From assembly GCA_014378965.1 (NCBI GenBank), contig JACMMR010000045.1, positions 1-25,698 of the forward strand: a DNA stretch of 25,698 nucleotides. Reading direction: 5' to 3'. Position numbers and translations under genes: made by a program. The notes under the pieces are model-generated. The model was given only the letters and a program-made list of their open reading frames with translations. It did no database searches and was not told the origin of the DNA. Positions within the stretch are counted from its first letter, which is position 1. Every line of letters begins with the position of its first letter. The stretch comes from Candidatus Parcubacteria bacterium (GTDB taxonomy: Bacteria; Patescibacteriota; Minisyncoccia; Phycocordibacterales; CAIZLB01). Below are positions 1 through 6,615 of the stretch, piece by piece.

Positions 1-134
1 CCAGCATGTGCTTCATTTGCTGTTGCTTCAACTACTACAGTATTATCAATTGCTGAAAATACTGCACTACTATGTGCTGATGGTATTGATAACAATAACA
101 ACACACTGGTTGACCTTGCTGACCCAGCATGTGC
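1..134 (+). repeat. Two copies of a DPAC-type repeat in the surface protein
   Basis: The 11-base string ccagcatgtgc occurs at 1-11 and again at 124-134, 123 bases (41 codons) apart and in the same frame. The encoded segments read PACASFA and PACAAFA, each followed by a Thr/Val-rich stretch. The spacing suggests the tail of a tandem array of roughly 41-residue units that continues upstream of the window. Only the edge of the array is visible, so the copy number is unknown. Confidence 0.45.
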
Positions 135-576
135 AGCTTTTGCGACTACAACACCAGTCGTAGTAGTTTCAACTGGAGGAGGAACAGTAGGTTCTTCATT
201 CGGTAGTGGTCCATCATTTGGTGGTTCATCATCAGGAATAACATCAGGTACACCGGTATCAACAGTTATTACTTCAACATCTACATGTAACGCAATGAAA
301 ACTTATATTAAAAAAGGAAGAAAAAACAATGTTGCTGAAGTAACACGACTTCAAACATTCTTAAATCAAAACCTTGGTTTAAAGATTTCATCAACAGGAT
401 TCTACGGAAACAAGACTTTTGACGCTGTTAGAACATTCCAATTAAAATATAAAGATACTATTTTAACTCCATGGGGAATTGGTTATTCAACAGGATATTT
501 CTATAAAACAACACAAAGACAAATGAACATGTTATTGTGTCCAAATGTAAACTTCCCAATGCCAGTATTAAATTAA
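1..576 (+). CDS. Secreted protein with C-terminal peptidoglycan-binding domain (partial, 5' end missing)
   Basis: The frame is open from base 1 to the TAA at 574-576, so this is the last 191 residues of a longer protein. The visible part starts with a low-complexity region rich in Ala, Thr, Ser and Val. It contains a CADGIDNNNNTLVDLADPAC block, an Asn/Asp-rich motif of a kind common in CPR surface proteins and possibly Ca-binding. A Gly/Ser/Thr linker follows at about residues 60-97. The last 90 residues contain VTRLQTFLNQN, GFYGNKTFDAVRTFQ and LTPWGIGYSTGYFYKTT. This fits a PG_binding_1-like fold: helix, then FG..T..AV..FQ, then a TGY.Y.TT tail. I infer an exported protein anchored to the cell wall. 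An internal ATG at 295 is not a likely start because the domain begins before it. A terminator follows directly. The N-terminal function cannot be seen. Confidence 0.75.
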   Translation, partial: PACASFAVASTTTVLSIAENTALLCADGIDNNNNTLVDLADPACAAFATTTPVVVVSTGGGTVGSSFGSGPSFGGSSSGITSGTPVSTVITSTSTCNAMKTYIKKGRKNNVAEVTRLQTFLNQNLGLKISSTGFYGNKTFDAVRTFQLKYKDTILTPWGIGYSTGYFYKTTQRQMNMLLCPNVNFPMPVLN

Positions 577-587
577 GAAACACTCTT

Positions 588-626
588 AAAAAAACACACA
601 TCTTTAAACAGGATGTGTGTTTTTTT
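588..626 (+). terminator. Rho-independent terminator after the peptidoglycan-binding protein
   Basis: ACACACATC (594-602) pairs with GATGTGTGT (612-620). The stem is extended by the A-run 588-593 against the T-run 621-626, leaving a 9-base loop. The T-tract makes this an intrinsic terminator. Its A-run/T-run symmetry means it could also act on the opposite strand. The last T is also the first base of the next gene's extended -10 element. Confidence 0.85.
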
Positions 627-634
627 GCTATACT
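626..634 (+). promoter_or_regulatory. Extended -10 promoter of rpiB (leaderless)
   Basis: TGC (626-628) directly precedes TATACT (629-634), an extended -10. The expected transcription start, about 7 bases downstream, coincides with the rpiB ATG at 641. No Shine-Dalgarno sequence fits between. The transcript is therefore probably leaderless. Confidence 0.6.
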
Positions 635-640
635 ACATAT

Positions 641-1105
641 ATGAAAATTGTCATCGCTTCCGATCATGCAGGTTTTGAATTAAAGAGTTATCTTATAAAA
701 GCCCTACGAGAAAAAGAGTATGATGTTGTTGATATGGGTAATACTATATATGATGACACTGATGATTATCCGGACTATATAAAAATGGTTGGGGAGTATG
801 TTTCGGAGCATAACAATTCAAAACAATATCGAGGTATAGTTATTGGTGGCTCAGGACAAGGTGAGAATATTTGTGTCAATAAATTTACCAATGTTCGTTC
901 AGTACTTATCTATGGAAACGATAGAGAACTGAATACAACAATAGCCAAGTTGAGTCGGCAGCATAATAATGCTAATGTAATGTCGCTTGGATCCCGATTT
1001 ATAGAACAAAACCGCGCTCTTGAGATTGTGCATATCTGGCTCGAGGAAAATTTTTCAAATGAAGAAAGACACATAAGACGATTATCAAAAATAGAAAATA
1101 AATAA
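641..1105 (+). CDS. rpiB: Ribose-5-phosphate isomerase B (RpiB/LacAB family)
   Basis: A 154-residue protein of normal RpiB length, interconverting ribose 5-phosphate and ribulose 5-phosphate in the non-oxidative pentose phosphate pathway. The N-terminus MKIVIASDHAGFELK is the family signature, with Asp8 and His9 in SDHAG. DDTDDYPDY follows, then GGSGQGENICVNK at residues 69-81 and HNNANVMSLGSR. The usual catalytic Cys of the CGTG motif is absent. Instead Glu75 sits in GGSGQGE, the arrangement known from mycobacterial RpiB, where Glu75 is the base. An upstream in-frame start exists at 617, but it lies inside the terminator and would add eight residues before the conserved start, so 641 is chosen. 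The rpe-like gene follows after two bases. Confidence 0.88.
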   Translation: MKIVIASDHAGFELKSYLIKALREKEYDVVDMGNTIYDDTDDYPDYIKMVGEYVSEHNNSKQYRGIVIGGSGQGENICVNKFTNVRSVLIYGNDRELNTTIAKLSRQHNNANVMSLGSRFIEQNRALEIVHIWLEENFSNEERHIRRLSKIENK

Positions 1106-1107
1106 AT

Positions 1108-1821
1108 ATGAATATAATACCAGCCATACTCGAATCAAGTTACCAAGAAATACAAAATAAAATCGAATCAATTTTACATGATGTGCCTAAAGTACATATA
1201 GATATTTGTGATGGATTATTTGTACCTAAAAAAACATGGCCATATTCAGCTTCGAGTAATAATCGAATAGACGAAAGTGTTCAGGTTCAAAAACTACTTA
1301 ACGAAGAAGAGGGTTTACCAAACTGGGACAATATAAATTATGAGTTTGATTTAATGGTACAAAACCCTAATCTGCATCAAGATATATGGGGACGTATTGG
1401 TGCTAATACGTTAATTATTCATCCAACTTCATTTAAAGATGAAGCCTCAATGATGGATTTTATAAAAGAAATAGAATCATATTTGATTGATATTGTCATT
1501 GCAGTTACATATGATGAATATTTTAAGTATGATCAAATTATACAAGATCTATTAGATAGAAAGGTGGTAAAGGCTTTGCAGGTTATGACAATAAAAACAA
1601 TTGGTGCACAAGGTCAAAAATTTGACGAAAGATGTGTAGGTCTTATTGAAAAATTAAAATCAGAAAACTCAGAAATTTTTATACGTGTTGACGGGGGGAT
1701 AAATACTGATACTATGTCACGTCTTGTTAATTTGAATGTGGATGAATTTGTAATAGGCTCAGCTATATTTAACTCTGGAAATGCACGTGAAAATCTAAAT
1801 TATTTTATAGATATGTGTTAA
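1108..1821 (+). CDS. rpe: Ribulose-phosphate 3-epimerase-like TIM-barrel protein
   Basis: A 237-residue protein related to Rpe, which converts ribulose 5-phosphate to xylulose 5-phosphate. Motifs in order: IIPAIL (start), VHIDICDGLFVP (29-40, with His30 and Asp32 as expected metal ligands), HPTSF (105-109), LQVMTIKTIGAQGQKF (157-172), IRVDGGIN (192-199, with Asp195 as the second catalytic acid) and GSAIF. Two features are unusual. About 20 extra residues follow the DGLFVP loop. The usual DVHLMV motif reads EFDLMV, so the third metal ligand, normally His, is Asp81. Neighbours rpiB and transketolase support the pathway. An alternative is a CPR subgroup of the Rpe superfamily with another sugar-phosphate substrate. 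Confidence 0.75.
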   Translation: MNIIPAILESSYQEIQNKIESILHDVPKVHIDICDGLFVPKKTWPYSASSNNRIDESVQVQKLLNEEEGLPNWDNINYEFDLMVQNPNLHQDIWGRIGANTLIIHPTSFKDEASMMDFIKEIESYLIDIVIAVTYDEYFKYDQIIQDLLDRKVVKALQVMTIKTIGAQGQKFDERCVGLIEKLKSENSEIFIRVDGGINTDTMSRLVNLNVDEFVIGSAIFNSGNARENLNYFIDMC

Positions 1822-1824
1822 AAT
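1816..1824 (+). promoter_or_regulatory. Extended -10 promoter overlapping the rpe stop codon
   Basis: TGT (1816-1818) is followed by TAAAAT (1819-1824), six bases before the ATG at 1831. The rpe stop codon TAA (1819-1821) forms the first three bases of the -10. This suggests a leaderless transcript starting at or next to the ATG, although read-through from rpe is also possible. Confidence 0.45.
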
Positions 1825-1830
1825 AAAAAC

Positions 1831-2340
1831 ATGATTAAAAAAGTAATTGGCTTTATTCTTGTACTAGTTATTTTTTATTTAGCTATAAAGATGCTTGTTT
1901 TTCTTCCATCTCTCACTAATCTAGTTATTGGACCAAATAAATCTCCGTTTCAGATTGGGACTGATTACATTGATCAAGTAAATACTATTTATCCATATAA
2001 TAATAAAGGTGGAACAAAGAAAATTGCTACTGTATACAATAGTGACACAAATACAAATATTGTCAGTAAAGTAACTTTAGAAAAATTGAATGGAAAATTG
2101 ATACTATCTGTGGAGTCGGCAAATCCAAGAAATGAATTAAATATATGGCTCACCAATACTCCTGCAGTCTCGAGTGCAACTGAATATATTGATTTTGGGA
2201 CATTGTTAAAAAATGCATCAATTGTACAATATACTATCGACATGAAAGGAAAAGATATTTCATTTGCAGAATATAAATATGTTCTTCTTGTTGATGTCAA
2301 AGCGGGCTATCAAGTATATGCACGTATTGTTCTCAAGTGA
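1831..2340 (+). CDS. Membrane-anchored protein with DM13-like domain
   Basis: A 169-residue protein. Residues 4-27 form one hydrophobic segment preceded by lysines, an uncleaved anchor or signal sequence placing the rest outside the membrane. From about residue 64 the pattern resembles a DM13 domain: KIATVY, LEKLNGKLILSVESA, a LNIWLTN strand, DFGTLLKNASIVQYTI, then YKYVLLVDVKAGYQVYARIVL. DM13 domains are small beta-sandwiches proposed to take part in redox or extracellular functions. The usual near-C-terminal Cys of many DM13 proteins is not present. The role here is unknown, and its position between rpe and transketolase need not mean a sugar function. It has its own -10-like element. Confidence 0.5.
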   Translation: MIKKVIGFILVLVIFYLAIKMLVFLPSLTNLVIGPNKSPFQIGTDYIDQVNTIYPYNNKGGTKKIATVYNSDTNTNIVSKVTLEKLNGKLILSVESANPRNELNIWLTNTPAVSSATEYIDFGTLLKNASIVQYTIDMKGKDISFAEYKYVLLVDVKAGYQVYARIVLK

Positions 2341-2469
2341 GCTCGCTCTCTTAATTTTATCGATAAGTCATTGCTTTGATGTGGGTTGTCTAACTTATTT
2401 AACTCACTTATAAAAATTGTTGTATTGTAAAAAATAAATACTTTTTTCTTTCAGGTTTAGTAAGAAAAA

Positions 2470-2478
2470 TGGTATACT
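2470..2478 (+). promoter_or_regulatory. Extended -10 promoter of the transketolase gene (leaderless)
   Basis: TGG (2470-2472) plus TATACT (2473-2478), then six bases to the GTG start at 2485. No convincing -35 hexamer lies 17 bases upstream, which fits an extended -10 promoter. The rest of the 144-base gap (2341-2484) is AT-rich and shows no other feature. Confidence 0.6.
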
Positions 2479-2484
2479 GGAACG

Positions 2485-3318
2485 GTGGATAAAATAAAAC
2501 TCATTAAACAAAAAGCAAAAGATATTCGCATTTCAATTATTGAAATGCTTTTTAAAGCAAAATCTGGACACTCGGGTGGACCGTTAGGTATGGCGGATAT
2601 TTATGCGACTCTTTATTTTTCTGAAATGAAACATGATTCTAAAAATCCTTTTTGGGAACTCAGAGATAGGTTGGTCCTTTCAAATGGGCATACATGTCCA
2701 GTACTTTATGCCGCTATGGCACATGCTGGATATTTTGATATAGAAAAATTATTTACACTTCGACAATTTGGATCAATACTTCAAGGTCACCCTCACCGTG
2801 AATTTTTACCATCACTTGAAACTTCATCTGGACCACTAGGCTCTGGGTTATCACAGGCAGTAGGTATGGCTATTTCAGATAAACGAGAATTTAAAAATAA
2901 TTCTTCCAGAATAATTTATTGTTTGATCTCCGATGGTGAACAAGATGAAGGGCAAATCTGGGAGGCGGCACTTTTGGCACCTAGAGAACAGCTTGATAAT
3001 CTTATTGTTATAGTAGATCGTAACTATATCCAAATAGATGGAAATACTGAAAATATTTTACCGCTTGATCCGATGGACAAAAAATGGGAAGCTTTTAACT
3101 GGCATGTGCAAACTATTGATGGTCATAATATTGAAGAAATAATAGGTGCAATTTCTAAAGCAAAAAACACAAAAAATATACCATCAATCATCATAGCAAA
3201 AACTATCCCTGGTAAAGGAGTATCCTTTATGGAAGGTGATTATACGTGGCACGGTAAGGCACCAAACGTAGAAGAAGCAGAAAAAGCCCTCCATGAATTA
3301 AAAGCCATTACTATTTAG
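2485..3318 (+). CDS. tktA: Transketolase, N-terminal (TPP-binding) subunit
   Basis: A 277-residue protein corresponding only to the thiamine-pyrophosphate-binding half of transketolase, as in split enzymes made of two subunits. It shows SGHSGGPLGMADIY (27-40), SNGH (66-69), GHPHRE (101-106), SSGPLGSGLSQAVGMA (114-129) and the TPP/Mg motif SDGEQDEGQ at 149-157, ending in VDRN (177-180). It ends after the typical NVEEAEKAL segment. The partner (pyrimidine-binding plus C-terminal domains) would be expected next, but the following gene is scpA. The start is GTG, chosen because an extended -10 lies six bases upstream and the family pattern begins immediately. The enzyme transfers two-carbon units in the non-oxidative pentose phosphate pathway and would need the missing partner. 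Confidence 0.85.
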   Translation: MDKIKLIKQKAKDIRISIIEMLFKAKSGHSGGPLGMADIYATLYFSEMKHDSKNPFWELRDRLVLSNGHTCPVLYAAMAHAGYFDIEKLFTLRQFGSILQGHPHREFLPSLETSSGPLGSGLSQAVGMAISDKREFKNNSSRIIYCLISDGEQDEGQIWEAALLAPREQLDNLIVIVDRNYIQIDGNTENILPLDPMDKKWEAFNWHVQTIDGHNIEEIIGAISKAKNTKNIPSIIIAKTIPGKGVSFMEGDYTWHGKAPNVEEAEKALHELKAITI

Positions 3319-3325
3319 GCGTATT

Positions 3326-4105
3326 ATGAGTTCTCAATATATTTATAAAACAGAAAATTTTGAAGGTCCATTGGATATATTATTGAGTTTGATTGAAAAA
3401 AGGAAATTATTAATAAACCAAGTTTCTTTATCAGTTATTACTGAAGATTTTATTGATTTTATTAAAGGAATGGATATTAACGACGAATTTTATCTCAAAC
3501 ATAAAACTCAATTTCTCTCAATTGCTTCAGTATTACTTTTAATAAAATCAAAATCATTACTGCCAAACTTAGAGACGACATCGGAAGAAAATGTAGAAAT
3601 CGAAGATCTTGAACGTCGATTAAAAATTCTAACATTGATGCGTGAATATGGTCAAAAAATAGAATTGATGTTTAATAAAAAAAATCTATATTTCCAAGGA
3701 AATTTTAAAAAAGATATTGTATTATTTACACCAACAGAAGATATTAATTTAATTAGTATAAAAGAGGGAATATATAAGATTTTATCAAAGATTCCTAAAA
3801 TAGAAAAAGAGTTAGATAAAGTTAAAATAAAGAAATCGATTAGTATCGAAGAAATGATGGATACACTATCTGACCGAATTAAAGGTGCATTCAATATGAA
3901 ATTCAGCACATTTTCAGGAGGAAGTCGTAAGAATTTTGAAAATGAAGAAAAATTCAGAGACCATAAACGACACATAGCATTAAGCTTTTTAGCACTCTTG
4001 GAACTTATTAAGCAGAATATGATACTAGCAAATCAAAAAGAATTATTTGAAGAAATTGACCTTCAAAGTACAAAAGTTAACACACCACAATATGGTACTA
4101 TATAA
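3326..4105 (+). CDS. scpA: Segregation and condensation protein A
   Basis: A 259-residue kleisin subunit of the SMC-ScpAB complex, which compacts and segregates the chromosome. The N-terminus carries the hallmark NFEGPLDILLSLIEKRKL (residues 11-28), followed by SVITEDFIDFI and a helical stretch with FLSIASVLLLIKSKSLLP. A weakly conserved charged middle follows. The C-terminal winged-helix part contains HIALSFLALLELIKQNMI (216-233), which contacts the SMC head. Length is typical. It starts seven bases after the transketolase stop with no visible Shine-Dalgarno sequence, and scpB follows eight bases after its stop. Confidence 0.92.
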   Translation: MSSQYIYKTENFEGPLDILLSLIEKRKLLINQVSLSVITEDFIDFIKGMDINDEFYLKHKTQFLSIASVLLLIKSKSLLPNLETTSEENVEIEDLERRLKILTLMREYGQKIELMFNKKNLYFQGNFKKDIVLFTPTEDINLISIKEGIYKILSKIPKIEKELDKVKIKKSISIEEMMDTLSDRIKGAFNMKFSTFSGGSRKNFENEEKFRDHKRHIALSFLALLELIKQNMILANQKELFEEIDLQSTKVNTPQYGTI

Positions 4106-4113
4106 ATAACATT

Positions 4114-4653
4114 ATGAATAAAATTGCTCAAAAAATTGAAGCTTATCTTTTTTTTCAAGGTGAGCCAGTCACAATAAAAAATCTAACAAAAACATTGGAC
4201 ACAGATACAGAAACCATAGAACAAGGTTTATTGATTTTGTCTGAAAAAGTACACACTGATTCCGGTATTGTATTGATTAGATATGATGACATGGTTACAC
4301 TTGGAACTCACATAGATGTAAATGATTTCATTGAAAAAAAGATAAAAGAAGATTTACAAAAAGAATTAGGAAAATCCGCACTTGAAACATTAGCAATTAT
4401 TTTATATCAATGTCCCATTAAACGAGCAGATATCGATTATGTGAGAGGTGTAAATTCACAATTTATTTTAAGAAATTTATTAATCCGTGGACTTATTACT
4501 CGTGTAGATGATCCATCAGATGAACGTACATTTTTGTATCGTCCATCATTAGAACTTTTAGCATTTTTAGGGATCACGGATATTACACAGTTACCAGAAT
4601 ATGAAGAAGTACTCGCTAAATTATCCAGTTTTAAGACAGAAACAAAAGAATAA
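4114..4653 (+). CDS. scpB: Segregation and condensation protein B
   Basis: A 179-residue ScpB, the dimeric winged-helix partner of ScpA. It begins KIAQKIEAYLFFQGEPVTIKN, close to the usual IEALLFASGEPL start. It then shows LGKSALETLAIILYQCPIKR (about 89-108), which matches the conserved LSxAALETLAIIAYxQPxTR motif, followed by DYVRGVNSQFILRNLLIRGLI and an RTFLYRPSLELLAFLGI tail (DTxxFLxxFGL in relatives). A TATAAA at 4101-4106 lies seven bases before the ATG and could give a leaderless transcript, but co-transcription with scpA is equally likely. Confidence 0.92.
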   Translation: MNKIAQKIEAYLFFQGEPVTIKNLTKTLDTDTETIEQGLLILSEKVHTDSGIVLIRYDDMVTLGTHIDVNDFIEKKIKEDLQKELGKSALETLAIILYQCPIKRADIDYVRGVNSQFILRNLLIRGLITRVDDPSDERTFLYRPSLELLAFLGITDITQLPEYEEVLAKLSSFKTETKE

Positions 4654-4659
4654 TGTGAT

Positions 4660-5457
4660 ATGTCTATTAAACAAGAGGTAAAGTCGTTATTCATATTAGT
4701 TTTGACACTCCTCATGTTTGTATCTTTTGTTACTACAGGTCAGAACAAAAAAGACATAGATTATATAAATGAATATCGACTCGAGCGAGATATTAAAAGA
4801 TTGCAAAAAATAATAGACAACACAACTGCTGAGGGTGTGATTGTATTTGATACCTCCACAAATAAAGTGTTAGGACAAAAAAATATTGATAGAACCTATT
4901 CGCTCGCATCCCTGACAAAAATTTTAACTGCCACGTTAGTTTATGAAAGTAATATATCACTTCTTAATTCAATTCGAGAAATGCTTAGAAATTCAAATAA
5001 TAAAGAGGCAGAACAGCTGGCTAATGCGTTCGGGTATGATCAAGATAGTCAGGTTTCTGCTATGAATAAATTCACAAAAAGATTTGGTGATTTTTATTTT
5101 CGTAATGTCTCGGGTCTAGATATTATTCGCTCAACAACTACTAATGAAAGAATACCTGGTGGGCAAGGGAAGCTCTTACCTTTAGCTACTTTTATTAAAG
5201 AATATTATTTTAAATACCCTGAGCTCTTTGACCAAACAATTATTGCCCGAGATAATACAAATGTTATTGTAAATCAACTGAGTTTTTTAAATGGTGGCAA
5301 AACAGGATATACAGATCTGTCAGGTGGAAATTTATTTGTTTCAGTACAGAAAGGACTTGACCGTCAAATTTTCATCATCGTTCTAAATTCAACAGAGAAA
5401 AGTAGATTTGTCGACGTTCGAAATATAGCCAATTTTTTGCTACAATCAAGTATATGA
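4660..5457 (+). CDS. Compact D-alanyl-D-alanine carboxypeptidase-like protein (peptidase S11)
   Basis: A 265-residue serine peptidase of the low-molecular-weight penicillin-binding protein type. Residues 8-26 are a hydrophobic signal or anchor, so the enzyme acts outside the membrane. The three active-site motifs are present: SLTK at 84-87 (SxxK), SNN at 112-114 (SxN) and KTG at 214-216 within GGKTGYTDLSGGNL. FRNVSGLD (147-154) is the usual NxxGL-type segment. Only about 25 residues separate SxxK from SxN, compared with roughly 60 in DacA enzymes, so the intervening subdomain is reduced. The C-terminal DacA beta-domain is also missing. It probably trims or modifies stem peptides. It starts six bases after scpB and overlaps mraY by four bases. 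Confidence 0.78.
   Translation: MSIKQEVKSLFILVLTLLMFVSFVTTGQNKKDIDYINEYRLERDIKRLQKIIDNTTAEGVIVFDTSTNKVLGQKNIDRTYSLASLTKILTATLVYESNISLLNSIREMLRNSNNKEAEQLANAFGYDQDSQVSAMNKFTKRFGDFYFRNVSGLDIIRSTTTNERIPGGQGKLLPLATFIKEYYFKYPELFDQTIIARDNTNVIVNQLSFLNGGKTGYTDLSGGNLFVSVQKGLDRQIFIIVLNSTEKSRFVDVRNIANFLLQSSI
5438..5446 (+). promoter_or_regulatory. Extended -10 promoter of mraY inside the carboxypeptidase gene
   Basis: TGC (5438-5440) plus TACAAT (5441-5446), seven bases before the mraY ATG at 5454. It lies inside the last codons of the preceding gene. The start-proximal position suggests a leaderless mRNA. Since the two genes overlap, mraY may also be read from the upstream transcript. Confidence 0.5.
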
Positions 5458-6539
5458 TACTATCTGCACTAAAAATATTATTGCCAACATTATTATCCTT
5501 TGTTGTCGGAATATTGATTACACCAACACTTACCGATTTTATGTATAAATACAAACTGTGGAAAAAAAAATCACGAAGTACTGAAAATACAGAGGCAATA
5601 TCTGAAGATTTTAAAAAAATTCACAATGAACAGGAAGAATGTAATACTCCGCGGGTGGGTGGTATAATAGTGTGGATATCGGTATTGTTGACGGTTATTA
5701 TTACATTTTTATTTCAATTCATGGCAAAAGATTATATTGGGTACGAACATGTCGTGACACACAATATTCTTGATAAGATAAACTTTTTTTCTCGTAATCA
5801 AACTGCTCTCCTTATCGTAGCATTGATAACAGGTTCCATTTTTGGTCTTATTGATGACTTACTGCAAATTTACGGTAAGGAATTAAAGCTTGGGGATGGG
5901 ATATCTAGAAAAACTAGAATATTTTTTGTTCTTCTCATCTCAGCGATTGGTGCGTATTGGTTTTATGTTAAGTTAGGAATGAATACAGTACATATTCCAT
6001 TTGGGGTCGATTTGTATTTAGGCTTCGGTTTTGTTTTTTTATTTTTATTTGTAACATTGGCAGTTTTTTCAGGTGGTATTATAGATGGTATAGATGGTCT
6101 AGCAGCAGGGGTATTAATTCCAGCTTTTATGGCTTATACACTTATTGCTTTTGCGAATACCCAGTATGATCTTGCTGCGCTTGGAGGTGCTATTATTGGA
6201 GGATTATTGGCATTCTTGTGGTTTAATATACCTCCTGCTAGGTTTTATCTTGGTGAAACTGGTATGCTCGGTCTGACTATTGTTCTATCTATGTTTGCAT
6301 TCTTAACAAATGAAGTTATTGTTCTTGGTATCATAGCGTTACCACTTTTTATTACCTCAGCTTCTTCAAGTATTCAAATGTTTTCTAAGAAATATTTTCA
6401 TAAAAAAGTATTTAGAGTTGCACCATTACATCATCATTTTCAGGCTATAGGGTGGTCATCACCACGAGTTACAATGAGATATTGGATTATATCAATAATT
6501 TGTTCGGTGAGTGGAGTAATCCTTGCTCTCTTAAGTTAA
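5454..6539 (+). CDS. mraY: Phospho-N-acetylmuramoyl-pentapeptide transferase (MraY)
   Basis: A 361-residue multi-pass membrane enzyme transferring phospho-MurNAc-pentapeptide from UDP to undecaprenyl phosphate to make lipid I. Motifs: TPRVGGI (65-71; TPTMGGI in most relatives), GLIDDLLQ (131-138, with the Asp pair 134-135), KLGDGISRKTR (145-155), IIDGIDGLAAG (209-219) and PLHHHFQAIGW (324-334, with the His triplet 326-328). The segment normally reading FMGDTGSLALG reads YLGETGMLGLT, so the conserved Asp is Glu268. About ten hydrophobic segments are visible. It is followed by ftsW and murG, the usual functional partners. The MurNAc-peptide role is inferred from the family and context; a related polyprenyl-phosphate sugar-phosphate transferase is less likely because the HHH motif is kept. 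Confidence 0.88.
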   Translation: MILSALKILLPTLLSFVVGILITPTLTDFMYKYKLWKKKSRSTENTEAISEDFKKIHNEQEECNTPRVGGIIVWISVLLTVIITFLFQFMAKDYIGYEHVVTHNILDKINFFSRNQTALLIVALITGSIFGLIDDLLQIYGKELKLGDGISRKTRIFFVLLISAIGAYWFYVKLGMNTVHIPFGVDLYLGFGFVFLFLFVTLAVFSGGIIDGIDGLAAGVLIPAFMAYTLIAFANTQYDLAALGGAIIGGLLAFLWFNIPPARFYLGETGMLGLTIVLSMFAFLTNEVIVLGIIALPLFITSASSSIQMFSKKYFHKKVFRVAPLHHHFQAIGWSSPRVTMRYWIISIICSVSGVILALLS

Positions 6540-6602
6540 GCCATAAAGTTTATTTTATGAATAACACTTTGTCCCAGATAAATTTGGTAATATTCATGGT
6601 AA

Positions 6603-6608
6603 TATAGT
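6603..6608 (+). promoter_or_regulatory. -10 element of ftsW
   Basis: TATAGT (6603-6608) lies seven bases before the ATG at 6616 and would give a leaderless transcript. There is no TG one base upstream and no clear -35. It lies in the 76-base gap after mraY. Confidence 0.4.
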
Positions 6609-6615
6609 ATGTAAT

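Noticed and set aside
617..640. Upstream in-frame start for rpiB
   Set aside because: It lies within the terminator T-run and -10 element and would add eight residues before the conserved SDHAG start.
2341..2484. Gap before the transketolase gene as a possible small RNA
   Set aside because: No stable hairpin or terminator could be found in it; only the extended -10 at its end is supported.
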